This document shows, piece after piece, positions 47,983 to 56,934 of a stretch of DNA of 64,000 bases; within the stretch, counting starts at the first letter, position 1, and every line of letters begins with the position of its first letter. The position numbers and the translations under genes are program-made. Source of the DNA: Opitutia bacterium UBA4506 (lineage in GTDB: Bacteria; Verrucomicrobiota; Verrucomicrobiia; Opitutales; Puniceicoccaceae); contig DGMY01000027.1 in assembly GCA_002388665.1 (NCBI GenBank), positions 21,388 to 85,387 of the forward strand, read 5' to 3'. The notes beneath the pieces were generated by a model, which saw only the letters and a program-made list of their open reading frames with translations, was not told the origin of the DNA and did not search any database.

Positions 47983-49457
47983 ACCATTTCCTTCTTCAAT
48001 CGTGCGATTTCATGCGGGCTCTCCGGCATCGACGCCATATTCAGCTTCGACTCCAGCTCCCTGACCATTTCGGCACTGAGAATGTGTTCCACCGAATCCG
48101 CATCCCGATCCACATGGCTCGCCGCAATGTCGGCGTGAGTAAAGAGAAAGATCTCCCAAAGGCGGTGGTTACGGGTGATCCGGTACGCCTCTCCAAATCC
48201 AGATTCGGACAACCGCAGGGTCTGGCCATCCGTGGCCTCGATGTGGTCCTCATGCACCCCCCGGCGGACTAATCGTTTGACCTGACGCGCTGACCAGGTG
48301 CGGTGATGCAGGAGTTCTTGATAAGATATCGGCACGTTAATTGGCCGCAGAGACTCGTCTCTCCACGTTCTTTCCTGGATCTCAAAAACGGCTCGCAATA
48401 AATGCTGGCGACCAATCTTTGCCCGGAGTCTCCTCATGGAAAGACTGCGGCGGAGGACTCCGCGAGCCGAGCCGAAGATCATGCTCACAAAGAAGATCAA
48501 TGCGGCCATGAGAACAATTACCGCACCGGCAGGCAAACGGGGGAGCAAGGCACTAATCCCCGCTCCCAACCAACCGCTGACTCCCCCGATAACTGCCGAG
48601 AGTAGGAGCATCACTCTGAGGTCATTGGTCCAGAAGCGAGCCGCAGCCGCCGGGGTGATCAAAAAGGCGATGATCAGTATCAATCCGACTGCCTGTAGCC
48701 CGACCACTGTCACGGCTGCCACCAGAATCAACATCAGGATGTCCAGCACACTCACCGGCCAGCCCTGGCTCCGGGCAAATCCTTCGTCAAAACAGAGGAT
48801 GGTCAGCTCTTTCATGAGCAGTATCGAGCAGATCAAGGCAACAACGGCGACCCCGGACAGCAGCAGAAAATCCCGAAACACCATGGAGGCCGTCTTCCCA
48901 AAAATAAAATACTCGAGGCCGGCAGCACTGGCGCCCGGCATGCTCTGCACCATCCCGAGGATGGCCACGCCGGCACCAAAGAAGACACTCAGTACGATCC
49001 CCATCGCAGCGTCGTCTTTGATCCGCGAGGTGTTCCGGATCAACAGGACACTTCCAACTCCAACCAACCCTGAAACCGTTGCTCCAATCAAGAGTACCGC
49101 TAGACTTTTCCCCTCACCGAACAGCGTCACCCCCAGTATAAACGCGATCCCAATCCCCGGAAGACAGGCATGAGACAACGCATCGCCCATGAGCGATCGC
49201 TTGCGCAACAATAAGAAGCAACCGACCAACCCCGAGGCGAGCCCCAGGATCAAGGTGCTCGTGACGACTAGGCGCGTATTGTACTGCTGGAGCGTGATCA
49301 CCTCCCAGATCGCTTCGAATGTGGGCCACTCCACGCCCCGGGTCTGCAGCGAGGAAAACTCGCGGGGGGCCGCCACGGCCATCTGTTGCTGCAGCAACCC
49401 GACGAAGCCGATTAGCATCGCCCGGTTCAATCCACGAAAATGATTCCGTTTCATCAT
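47979..49457 (-). CDS. Metal ABC transporter permease fused to a DtxR-like metal sensor (YtgCR-like)
   Basis: This is a 492-residue fusion. Residues 1 to about 325 form an ABC-3 metal permease with a possible signal-like start and about eight to nine helices; [29 protein letters not shown] and [12 protein letters not shown] are landmarks. From about 340 on the protein is cytoplasmic and resembles the DtxR family: a winged helix ([19 protein letters not shown], then a wing) and a metal-binding region NHRLWEIFL...[13 protein letters not shown] with the His, Glu and His ligands. Chlamydia has the same architecture (YtgCR). The ATG at 49457 overlaps the ATPase gene by four bases (ATGA). Confidence 0.88.
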   Translation of the reverse strand: MMKRNHFRGLNRAMLIGFVGLLQQQMAVAAPREFSSLQTRGVEWPTFEAIWEVITLQQYNTRLVVTSTLILGLASGLVGCFLLLRKRSLMGDALSHACLPGIGIAFILGVTLFGEGKSLAVLLIGATVSGLVGVGSVLLIRNTSRIKDDAAMGIVLSVFFGAGVAILGMVQSMPGASAAGLEYFIFGKTASMVFRDFLLLSGVAVVALICSILLMKELTILCFDEGFARSQGWPVSVLDILMLILVAAVTVVGLQAVGLILIIAFLITPAAAARFWTNDLRVMLLLSAVIGGVSGWLGAGISALLPRLPAGAVIVLMAALIFFVSMIFGSARGVLRRSLSMRRLRAKIGRQHLLRAVFEIQERTWRDESLRPINVPISYQELLHHRTWSARQVKRLVRRGVHEDHIEATDGQTLRLSESGFGEAYRITRNHRLWEIFLFTHADIAASHVDRDADSVEHILSAEMVRELESKLNMASMPESPHEIARLKKEMV

Positions 49458-50281
49458 CCTCGATCCGCTTGAGTGAGCGCGTGCCCCGCTTCGGCCAGAA
49501 GGCTTAACTTCCCCCCATAGGCCTTCCTTAAATTCTCCTGAGTAAACACTTCTTCCGTCGGCCCAGCCGCGACCACCCTCATATTCAAGAGAATGACCCA
49601 ATCAAAGTATTGCGCTACAGTTGCCAGGTCGTGGTGAACAACCAGGGTTGTCTTTCCTTTACCTTTGAGGTCCTGCAACAAGGTCACGATCGCCCGCTCG
49701 GTTGCCGCATCAACTGCCGCAAAGGGCTCGTCCATAAAATAGAGGGTCGCATCCTGCGCCAGGGCCCGGGCGAGGAATACCCGCTGCTGTTGCCCTCCCG
49801 ATAACTGACTAATCTGCCGGTCCGCCAGGTGACCAATGCCCACCCGTTCGAGGGCTTCCCGGGCGACTTCCTTGTGCTTCTTACGCACCGGCCGAAACCA
49901 GCCTAATTTTCGATAGAGACCCATCGCCACCACGTCCACCGCACTCACTGGAAAATCCCAATCCACGCTCTCACGCTGAGGAACATACCCCACGAGCGAC
50001 CGCTGCTTTCCATAGGGCTTTCCGTACACTTGCACTTTACCGGAGGCAGTCGGAATCAAATTCAAACAGGCCTTGATGAGGGTACTCTTCCCAGCTCCGT
50101 TTGGTCCCACAATTCCCACCAGCTTTCCTTCCGGGATGTCTAGGTCGATATCCCAGAGTACCGGCTTGCGATGGTAGGCAACCGTGAGGTCGTGAATGGA
50201 AAGCGGTGCATCCGGTGAGTGGTCTTCCTCCACTGCAGGACGATCCGAGGCGGGCGCCATTTTGTTGTGAAAATCAGACAT
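49454..50281 (-). CDS. Metal ABC transporter ATP-binding protein (TroB-like)
   Basis: This is a 275-residue ATPase. Walker A is [14 protein letters not shown], the signature is [15 protein letters not shown], and Walker B is [13 protein letters not shown], followed by the H-loop VVHHDL. It energises import of Mn, Zn or Fe through the two permeases. Start 50281 gives a 25-residue acidic lead; ATG at 50260 is an alternative. If the promoter-like sequence at 50289-50316 is real, the mRNA would start almost at the 50281 codon (near-leaderless). It overlaps the permease-repressor gene by four bases. Confidence 0.92.
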   Translation of the reverse strand: MSDFHNKMAPASDRPAVEEDHSPDAPLSIHDLTVAYHRKPVLWDIDLDIPEGKLVGIVGPNGAGKSTLIKACLNLIPTASGKVQVYGKPYGKQRSLVGYVPQRESVDWDFPVSAVDVVAMGLYRKLGWFRPVRKKHKEVAREALERVGIGHLADRQISQLSGGQQQRVFLARALAQDATLYFMDEPFAAVDAATERAIVTLLQDLKGKGKTTLVVHHDLATVAQYFDWVILLNMRVVAAGPTEEVFTQENLRKAYGGKLSLLAEAGHALTQADRG

Positions 50282-50288
50282 TGGCCAA

Positions 50289-50316
50289 ATTGTAGCTACG
50301 GTTACTAATCAGTAAA
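50289..50316 (-). promoter_or_regulatory. Possible internal promoter with two dyads ahead of the ATPase gene
   Basis: On the minus strand TTTACT (50311-50316), 16 bases, then TACAAT (50289-50294) resemble -35 and -10 boxes. TTACT-GATT-AGTAA (50302-50315) overlaps the -35, and the perfect palindrome GTAGCTAC (50292-50299) overlaps the -10. A repressor binding either would block this start. Evidence is sequence only. Confidence 0.4.
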
Positions 50317-50321
50317 AGATT

Positions 50322-50342
50322 AAAAAAAGGGCACCCCGCCCT
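50322..50342 (-). terminator. Terminator or attenuator between the binding-protein and ATPase genes
   Basis: Read on the minus strand, AGGGC-N5-GCCCT is followed by a run of T (seven A bases at 50322-50328 on the plus strand). It lies within the 122-base gap after troA. A short stem makes it leaky, so it may lower expression of the transporter relative to the binding protein. Confidence 0.55.
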
Positions 50343-50403
50343 ACTTCGTTCTTCTCGCAGAACCGAAATAGAACCGGGAGCCCGATGGCTTAGATTTCCC
50401 AGA

Positions 50404-51375
50404 TCAATGAGAAGGTGAGAGTTCCTCGTTCATGCCGCCCTCGGGAGCTACTCCTCCGAGAGCCCGACTGATGGTAGTGACATTGTGGTCGATCATACCA
50501 ATATAGGTGCCTTCATAGGTGCCCTCCGGCCCCATGGCATCCGAGAAGAGTTCCCCGCCGACAACCAGCGAGTGCCCGCGAGCATTCGCGCCTTCGATCA
50601 GGGCTCTGACGTTTTTATCCGAAACCGATGACTCTACAAAGACCGCCGGGATCTGGTTCTCCGCGAGAAAGTCGACTAGGTTTTCAATATCACGGACTCC
50701 CGCTTCCGACTCAGTACTGATTCCTTGAATACCCATCACTTCGATCCCATAGGCACGTCCCAAATAGTTGAAAGCGTCATGCGCGGTGACGAGGTAGCGT
50801 TGATTCTCAGGAACAGATTCGATCACTTTGGTAGCATAAGCGTCGAGCTCCTCAAGCTTCACAATGTAGGCCGCCGCGTTCGCCGCGTAAAAATCAGCGT
50901 TGGCAGGATCGTACTCTGCGAGTGATTCAGCGATGACTTCTGTCGCCATAATCCACCCGCGTACATCCATCCAGACGTGCGGATCATAATGCTCCGACTC
51001 GTCAGTCATCACATAGTCTCCCCGATCGAGAATTTCCTCCGTGACCGCGTAGACAGGCTTCCCTTTCCGAGCGACCCGGATCAATACGTCCGCCATTTTA
51101 CCTTCCAGCATCAATCCACTGTAGAAGATGATGTCTGCCTGACTCATCTCGACAACGTCCTTACGGGTCGGCTTGTACAGGTGCGGATCGATTCCTTCCC
51201 CGATAATCCCTTCCACTTGCGCCTTATCCCCTGCCACGTTTTTAACCACATCGGTGATCATGCCAACGGTGGTCACCGCATTGTAGGGATAAGAGTCGGG
51301 AGCGGCGAGCAAAGCACCCCCAGCCAGAATGAATCCACTGAATGTGGCACATATTTTTTTCCAATGATTCTTCAT
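50404..51375 (-). CDS. troA: Periplasmic metal-binding protein of the TroA type
   Basis: This is a 323-residue cluster A-I solute-binding protein with a signal peptide (about 1-25). The metal ligands fall at His65 (DPHLYKP), His133 (DPHVWMD), His199 (VTAHDAF) and Asp279 (FSDAMG). This three-His plus Asp set is as in TroA, which binds Zn and Mn. It delivers the ion to the two permeases. Specificity for Mn rather than Zn cannot be settled from ligands alone, but the MntR-box-like site upstream favours Mn. It lies 41 bases after the interrupted porin gene. Confidence 0.9.
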   Translation of the reverse strand: MKNHWKKICATFSGFILAGGALLAAPDSYPYNAVTTVGMITDVVKNVAGDKAQVEGIIGEGIDPHLYKPTRKDVVEMSQADIIFYSGLMLEGKMADVLIRVARKGKPVYAVTEEILDRGDYVMTDESEHYDPHVWMDVRGWIMATEVIAESLAEYDPANADFYAANAAAYIVKLEELDAYATKVIESVPENQRYLVTAHDAFNYLGRAYGIEVMGIQGISTESEAGVRDIENLVDFLAENQIPAVFVESSVSDKNVRALIEGANARGHSLVVGGELFSDAMGPEGTYEGTYIGMIDHNVTTISRALGGVAPEGGMNEELSPSH

Positions 51376-51416
51376 AATCGTCTTTTCTAGTTTGGTTTCT
51401 CTTTTGTTCGTTTCTC

Positions 51417-52685
51417 TTAAAATAGTACCTCTGCCCGGACACCCACGACCAAGGCATTATCTCGGCTGAGGTGCGGGTCCAGAATGTATTGGAGATCTGG
51501 TTGAACCGCGAACCAATCCGTCACCAATACTTGATAAGTCAGCTCGAATACGGTCTCCGATGAGGTAACGTCATCGCCGCTCTCTCGCGTCGCCGTTAGG
51601 TAATCGTCGCTGAAGTCAGTGTACACCACGCCAATTCCCAATGCGTCGTCCCGGAACAACAGCTCGCTCAACCGAACTCCCGCCTCGATGGATGCTCCCA
51701 CTGTGGCCAGGTCAGTATCCGGGGTGATTGCACCACGGAGGAAGAGACTCATTCCCAAGGCATCCGCCTCCGCACTCAAGAGTTCATGATCAACGAGCGC
51801 ATAGAATCCACTCAGCCCACGTTCCGTACTCCCATTCGAAAAATTCTCGAACTCACTCGTCGCGTGGAATCCACCCACTTTTAGAACGCCTTCTCCCGCT
51901 GCGCTATAGTTCACGCCAGACTCGAGGAAGAATGCCCATCAGGCAGCCCCTCCCGTTCTCCATTCGAAGCCGTGATTCCCCGGCTCGTTTGGACCAGCGT
52001 CTCCTGCATAGACTGCTCCTTGGATGTAAATCGACTCCGTCGGCTCCGCCCTGGCATATACACCCGGTGCCGCCAACGAGTATATGGGGGCCGCAATATT
52101 TCCCGATTCCACCGGTGTCGGTCCAAACGCCGAATTCACAAAGATCGCCGCAGTGTCCGACCCCATGAAATCATCGTCTACAGCGATTTGTCCGGCCTTG
52201 AAGAGCCACGCTCCATCCTGGAATTCCTGCATGAGGTATAGGTTAAACACGTTGAACTCAGTATCCGTATAGATATTACTCACCGCGTTAAAATCACCCA
52301 CGTCTTCACTCGGGTTGTCCCCGCTATAATAGAACGCATTGATGAAAAAGGTCGTTCCCTCCAATCCGAGCGTCGGACCAAGATCCATCTCCAGTCCAAA
52401 ATCCAATAATCCCCCAAAGCTACCTCCTTCCCGGTCGCCTCCATCCACATTGGCCAGGTACTCCCCCGTCCAGGTCGCATACGGACGAATCCCCTGGTCG
52501 GCCAAAGAGGTTCGAGCGCCTCCCCAATCTCCCGTCCAGCCTTGGTCCTCTGCCATCTCCATTCCAAATGCGTCCCCAACCACTTGGTCCATCACCGGAG
52601 GATTCGAAATTTCCTCCTCCCCCAAAAGGGCTCCACAGGCCGATACAAGGGCCACAACTTCTCGCTTTCTCGAAAACAATTTCAT
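51417..52685 (-). pseudogene. OprB-type porin gene interrupted by one in-frame TGA
   Basis: The frame from 52685 to 51417 has 422 codons and is continuous except for TGA at codon 249 (51939-51941). Both sides are porin-like. The N-terminal part has a signal peptide and DQGWTGDWGGARTSLADQGI, an OprB landmark. After the stop the same frame continues WAFFLESGVNYSAAGEG and ends in a strand with terminal Phe (VGVRAEVLF). No frame change is needed, so this is a nonsense change, a sequencing error or readthrough. It heads the metal-uptake operon, suggesting an outer-membrane entry channel for the metal or its complex (inference). Confidence 0.75.
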
Positions 52686-52721
52686 TCCGCTATTTTTTGT
52701 AAGGATCGACTTTTCTCATTT

Positions 52722-52741
52722 AATGTAGCCATTGCTACATT
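52722..52741 (-). promoter_or_regulatory. MntR-box-like operator upstream of the porin and tro-like operon
   Basis: AATGTAGC-CATT-GCTACATT is a perfect 8-4-8 inverted repeat, 36 bases upstream of the porin start. It has the same length, spacing and TAGC-N4-GCTA core as the enterobacterial MntR box (AACATAGC-N4-GCTATGTT). On the minus strand a TTGACA (52773-52778) lies 31 bases upstream of it; the -10 near 52749-52754 is poor. The dyad would sit at or just past the transcription start, a good place for repression. Confidence 0.6.
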
Positions 52742-52919
52742 GCGAACCGTATCCTCGGCCACATTGGCAAAGTGTCAACAGCTTTTCCCAGAAATCTTCT
52801 CCTGAATTACAGATCTGAACAAAATCGTTGCAGGAGTTGCCTCGAGCCGCCCATTCCCTCGTTGCACAGGCACCTTCGATCCGTTGAAATACAGCTTCGA
52901 ACTTACTCGACTTGAAACC

Positions 52920-54881
52920 ATGCCAAATATCACCGCTATCAAGGACGCCGTAGATGCGGGCAAACTACTTGCCTCCTCTGCAAAAAATTTAACTTTGTGG
53001 CTCAACAGCCCCAGCCTTCCTCAATGGGCGGTCCAGTCTCTCCAGGAGCTGATCGAGGAGGAAGAATGGGAGGAACTCAACGACCGGTTCTTTCAGAATA
53101 TGGCTTTTGGCACCGGGGGAATGCGGGGACGTACCATCGCAAAGGTACCGGCAAAGAGCGAGATTGGAGAGGGCGGCTCGAAGGACCCCGATCACGCCGC
53201 CATCGGATCCAATGTCTTGAATGACTTCAATGTCACCAAGGCCACAGTGGGCCTCTTCCGCTATACTTCTAAGTTCCTAAACGAAGATGGACGCGATTTT
53301 GAGGTTCCGAAACTTGTCATCGCCCATGACGTTCGGTTCTTTTCACGGCATTTCTGCGAACTTGCAGCCTCGGTTTGGAATCAACTCGGTGGTCAAGCCT
53401 ACATCTTTGATGGCCCTCGCTCCACCCCTCAACTGAGCTTCTCGGTCCGTTTCCTCAAGGCTCATGCAGGTATCGTCATAACGGCGAGCCACAATCCGTC
53501 TCACGACAATGGATACAAGGTCTATTTTGAGGACGGCGCCCAGATCGTGTCCCCCCATGCAGAGGGAATCGTCGAAGAGGTAAATCAGATTTCTCTCGAT
53601 GAAACGGGAGAGTTCCTGGAGAAAGACTTATCCCGAGTCGTCACGTTGGGGCAATCCGCCGACGATGCCTATTTAGATGTCCTTGAGGGAAGTGTTCTCG
53701 ATCGCGAACTATTGAGCCGGAACCAGCCCAAAGTCGTTTTCACGAGCATCCATGGAACCGGCCGTATCTCGTCAGTGCCCCTCTTGGAACGTCTCGGTCT
53801 AGAGGTGTCGGAAGTTCCCGAGCAAGCGATCGCCGACCCACTTTTCTCAACGGTGCAATCACCCAATCCCGAGAATGCGGAAGCTCTCTCCATGGCCATC
53901 GCACAAGCTAAGGTTGAGGGCGCCGATCTGGTCGTCGCTACCGATCCGGATGCCGACCGCATGGCCGTCGCTGTTCGCGGCGACGATGGAGAGATGGTGC
54001 TCCTAACCGGCAATATGATCGGTTCGATTCTCGCAGAGTTCCGCATCAGCCAGTTGAAAAGTACCGGCCTTCTGCCCGAGGAGGGAACCGAGCACGCTAC
54101 GATCGTCAAAACATTTGTCACGACTCCACTCCAGGATCGAATCGGCCATAGTCATGGGATCAAGGTCATCAATACGCTCACCGGCTTCAAATGGATCGGC
54201 GCCAAACTTCGCAAATATCAGAATATCCTGGACCAGCGCCTGAGAGAAGATCAGGGCATCGCTCTCAACTACGACGAGACCAACTACCAGACCCGCGCCC
54301 GACTCCTTCTCGACTACAGTACGTTCTATGTCTTTGGCGGAGAGGAAAGCTATGGCTACTTGGCCAACGATCTCGTGCGCGATAAGGACGCCAATGCTGC
54401 TGTCCTCATGTTTTGCGAATTGACCGCCACCCTCAAGGAGTCCGGCAAATCCGTTCTCCAGTATCTCGATGAGATCTACCTCAAACATGGTTACCATCTC
54501 GAACGTCTCGGGAATGTGTACTACGAGGGGGCCAGCGGATCTGCCAAGATCGCGAATATCCTCAGGTCCTATCGCGAGAACCCTCCTCAGGAGATGAATG
54601 GTGTCGCAATCGAGAAATTCGTCGATTTCGGAACGGAGTCCATCGAGGATTCCGATGGGGATGAGATCCCTCATCAGGATTTCTTCTTCGTCTATTTGGC
54701 CAATGGCCATAGCTATGCTGTTCGCGGTAGCGGCACCGAACCCAAGATCAAATTCTACGTCTTCGGGCGTCAGGAGGTCGCCAGCGCCACCGCCTTACCC
54801 GAGGTGAAGAAATCGCTCGAGGCAGAATTGCAATCATTGCGCGAAGCGATCGAGGCGGACGCCGCCCAACGCGCGGGCTGA
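52920..54881 (+). CDS. Phosphoglucomutase/phosphomannomutase family enzyme
   Basis: This is a 653-residue alpha-D-phosphohexomutase, longer than bacterial PgcA/ManB (450-580 residues) because of insertions. The catalytic phosphoserine is Ser190 in ITASHNPSHDNGYK, the metal loop is ATDPDADRMAV (about 339-349), the sugar loop is FGGEESYGY and the phosphate site RGSGTEPKIKFY. It interconverts hexose 1- and 6-phosphates, or pentose phosphates in PGM2-type members. The ATG at 52920 is chosen; an upstream TTG at 52884 is less likely. Its promoter region is shared divergently with the porin operon. A strong terminator follows. Confidence 0.92.
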   Translation: MPNITAIKDAVDAGKLLASSAKNLTLWLNSPSLPQWAVQSLQELIEEEEWEELNDRFFQNMAFGTGGMRGRTIAKVPAKSEIGEGGSKDPDHAAIGSNVLNDFNVTKATVGLFRYTSKFLNEDGRDFEVPKLVIAHDVRFFSRHFCELAASVWNQLGGQAYIFDGPRSTPQLSFSVRFLKAHAGIVITASHNPSHDNGYKVYFEDGAQIVSPHAEGIVEEVNQISLDETGEFLEKDLSRVVTLGQSADDAYLDVLEGSVLDRELLSRNQPKVVFTSIHGTGRISSVPLLERLGLEVSEVPEQAIADPLFSTVQSPNPENAEALSMAIAQAKVEGADLVVATDPDADRMAVAVRGDDGEMVLLTGNMIGSILAEFRISQLKSTGLLPEEGTEHATIVKTFVTTPLQDRIGHSHGIKVINTLTGFKWIGAKLRKYQNILDQRLREDQGIALNYDETNYQTRARLLLDYSTFYVFGGEESYGYLANDLVRDKDANAAVLMFCELTATLKESGKSVLQYLDEIYLKHGYHLERLGNVYYEGASGSAKIANILRSYRENPPQEMNGVAIEKFVDFGTESIEDSDGDEIPHQDFFFVYLANGHSYAVRGSGTEPKIKFYVFGRQEVASATALPEVKKSLEAELQSLREAIEADAAQRAG

Positions 54882-54905
54882 GTTCAATCTCCATTCTCCT
54901 TTTCC

Positions 54906-54941
54906 AGGCCGGGCTGTCCCAGACAGTCCGGCCTTTTCTTT
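54906..54941 (+). terminator. Intrinsic terminator of the phosphohexomutase gene
   Basis: A 13-bp stem (AGGCCGGGCTGTC with GACAGTCCGGCCT, one G-U pair) and a three-base loop are followed by TTTCTTTG. It lies 25 bases after the stop codon. This is the best terminator in the window. Confidence 0.85.
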
Positions 54942-55111
54942 GCCCTGAGTCCCCAGTCCGCCTCCCAGGTGTGTCCACATCACAATCTCCTGTTTTTGCG
55001 CCCGGGGATGCGATTCGGAGTCCCTTCCACTCTTTTGCGTTGCTCAACCTATCTCTTGAAGACTATCTCTTGCTCCGGATTCATCAAAAACACACAGACT
55101 CGGTTCTTAGC

Positions 55112-55597
55112 ATGAAGGCGAATCAAACCAAACGAAACGGGAAGGTTCTTCTCGGATGTTCTCTCGCAGCAGTCACCTTGTTTTCCCATGGCTGCAACCA
55201 ACCGGAAAACGACCCCGAGTTGGCCCCCACGGGCCTTACCCTCGTGGCCATGCTGCCCGACGGGAGTGTGGTGGATGCCGTCGCGGTCGAAGAGTCTGCT
55301 TCATGTACAATTCGGTTCGACTTGCCCCCGGGTCAGGATGAGTTGCGCGTCTTTACTTTCGGTGATCGGGTCTATCAGGGCTACGACAACAAATTCTATT
55401 TTACGGGCCGCCCGGATGACGATTCGTGGATGGGCTTGGGGTATGTTCAAGCGTCTATCCAAGATGGAATTCTGATGTCGATCGACTCAAATGGGGCCGG
55501 CACCCTGGTAGTCGACGAGCAGACTTTGGAATGGGTTAAAACGGATCTAGCCGAGGGATCGGAATCATCGCTGACCACAATCGATCCCGCTCAATAA
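55112..55597 (+). CDS. Predicted lipoprotein of unknown function
   Basis: This is a 161-residue protein. The start at 55112 gives a basic N-terminus, a hydrophobic stretch and a lipobox-like SHGC (Cys28). The mature part is acidic with beta-prone segments and no cysteine cluster apart from one Cys near residue 68. No family is recognised. It stands alone between the phosphohexomutase terminator and a convergent membrane-protein gene. Confidence 0.65.
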   Translation: MKANQTKRNGKVLLGCSLAAVTLFSHGCNQPENDPELAPTGLTLVAMLPDGSVVDAVAVEESASCTIRFDLPPGQDELRVFTFGDRVYQGYDNKFYFTGRPDDDSWMGLGYVQASIQDGILMSIDSNGAGTLVVDEQTLEWVKTDLAEGSESSLTTIDPAQ

Positions 55598-55761
55598 CGA
55601 TCTTCCCAATTCTTTACTCTCCGCAATTCCATCAAACGCGGCTGGCAGGTTCTGCTGTGCAGCGCCGGAACGGCTGAGAGCAGATCGCAAGGAAAAGGCT
55701 CATTCTCAGGACAACTTTGGAATCGTTGCCAACGCTATCGGGTCAGGACACCTCGATTCGA

Positions 55762-56559
55762 TCACTGACTCAAACTACTCGATCGAGCCTGCTTCCTCAT
55801 CCTGCGTACACACACAAAAAAGAAAACCGCGACTGCCAGCACCCACCACATTCCATGGAGAATCGCAACAAAGACGAACAGCGAAACCGTCGCACAGAGT
55901 ACCCAAACCGGTACTCGCAATTCCTCCCGTTTGAAGGGCGAATGCGGTAATAATACCTGCGCCGCGAACGACAGAACAAACGCGATCACGAACCATGAGA
56001 GGAAATTTGTCCACGGCACGCCGTAATAGAATCCTTCGGTCTCCCACTCCCAATATCCGCGAACCAGCGTCGCTCCCGGTTCAATTAACATGTCCGCCAC
56101 AACCGCCCAAAAGGCGGTGATAACCGGAACTAAAACCATTGAACCGCGACCCGCCTGAGCCGAATGCACTAAGCAATGGAGTGGCCAGACAATCACCCAC
56201 CAGGACAGTGGGACCGCAAACGGTACGAGGCCAAACATTCTCGGTCCTAAGTTCGCAGAATATTCATGGGATCCAAAGGGAAACCCCAATAGTGCTCCCG
56301 AGAACTCCACCAGAAGGGACACGATCATAAAGAGCGAAAACAAGATCAGCGCCGACCCTCCATGAGAATTCGCCGACAGGTGGAGCAACAACACCAACGA
56401 GGCCAGCGCGATAAAGGTGAAATCCGACCAGCCGCTCATCGCGCTCTCAATCCCAAAACCAACCACGACCAATCCAGCTAAGAACCAGAACGTGAAAAGA
56501 AAAATTACCAAACCGTAAAGACGATTGAACTTTCGAGATCGATATACGAATAGCGACAT
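55762..56559 (-). CDS. Carotenoid biosynthesis protein CruF-like (DUF422) membrane protein
   Basis: This is a membrane protein of about 265 residues with about seven helices. The patterns VEFSGALLGFPFGSHEYSANLGP, VPLSWWVIVWPLH, DMLIEPGATLVRGYWEW and GFYYGVPWTNFLSWF match the CruF/DUF422 family, whose studied members hydrate the psi-end of carotenoids. No other carotenoid gene is in the window, so substrate and role are inferred from family only. The start is uncertain: ATG at 56559 or 56577, or TTG at 56601. It is convergent with the lipoprotein gene. Confidence 0.75.
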   Translation of the reverse strand: MSLFVYRSRKFNRLYGLVIFLFTFWFLAGLVVVGFGIESAMSGWSDFTFIALASLVLLLHLSANSHGGSALILFSLFMIVSLLVEFSGALLGFPFGSHEYSANLGPRMFGLVPFAVPLSWWVIVWPLHCLVHSAQAGRGSMVLVPVITAFWAVVADMLIEPGATLVRGYWEWETEGFYYGVPWTNFLSWFVIAFVLSFAAQVLLPHSPFKREELRVPVWVLCATVSLFVFVAILHGMWWVLAVAVFFFVCVRRMRKQARSSSLSQ

Positions 56560-56601
56560 GTCGTGGACCCAGACCATGCCGAATATCAATTCAGGGCGCA
56601 A

Positions 56602-56934
56602 TGCACAATCTCCCGGCCTTCGATTTCCGTTCTACCGGATCGGCGCCCCCTCAGGGGTCGGTCGCAGGCAAAGATTTCCTCCGCTAAGGAGCATTCACCG
56701 TTCGTGATCGCACGCTCTTATCCTTTCCTCTTTTTCACAGTTCAGGGAGAAGGCGCCCCGATGTCCGTTCCCACGAAAACAACCCCGCGCGCTAAATTTA
56801 CCATCCAAGGGACCTCTTTTAGTCAAAAATCTGCGCGTAAAACGTAACGCTTCGGTCAAATGGTGCGGAATCCGTGCATTCCGATTGAATTCGATCTTCC
56901 CGCGCTCGATATTTAGGTAACTGCCTGCCCCCAA
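56602..56934. other. Intergenic region ahead of the pilin-like cassette
   Basis: These 333 bases separate the divergent CruF-like gene and the pilin-like operon. No convincing gene is seen. The right end holds a promoter-like pair (annotated separately). The rest shows no clear repeat, tRNA or structured RNA. An A/T-rich stretch at 56790-56850 could carry activator sites. Confidence 0.4.
56885..56913 (+). promoter_or_regulatory. Probable sigma70-type promoter of the pilin-like operon
   Basis: TTGAAT (56885-56890) and GATATT (56908-56913) are separated by 17 bases, each matching four of six consensus positions. The -10 ends 21 bases before the first possible start codon, so the leader would be short. 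This is sequence evidence only. Confidence 0.5.

Noticed and set aside
51939..51941. UGA recoded as Trp or selenocysteine genome-wide
   Set aside because: TGA is used as a true stop elsewhere, including in ATGA overlaps (for example at 270-272 and 14146-14148). No SECIS-like structure or Sec machinery is visible, so a local nonsense change or sequencing error is simpler.
51417..52685. Two separate porin-like genes rather than one interrupted gene
   Set aside because: The second part lacks a signal peptide and its apparent start is an internal GTG. The frame is continuous through the TGA, and together they make one OprB-length protein.
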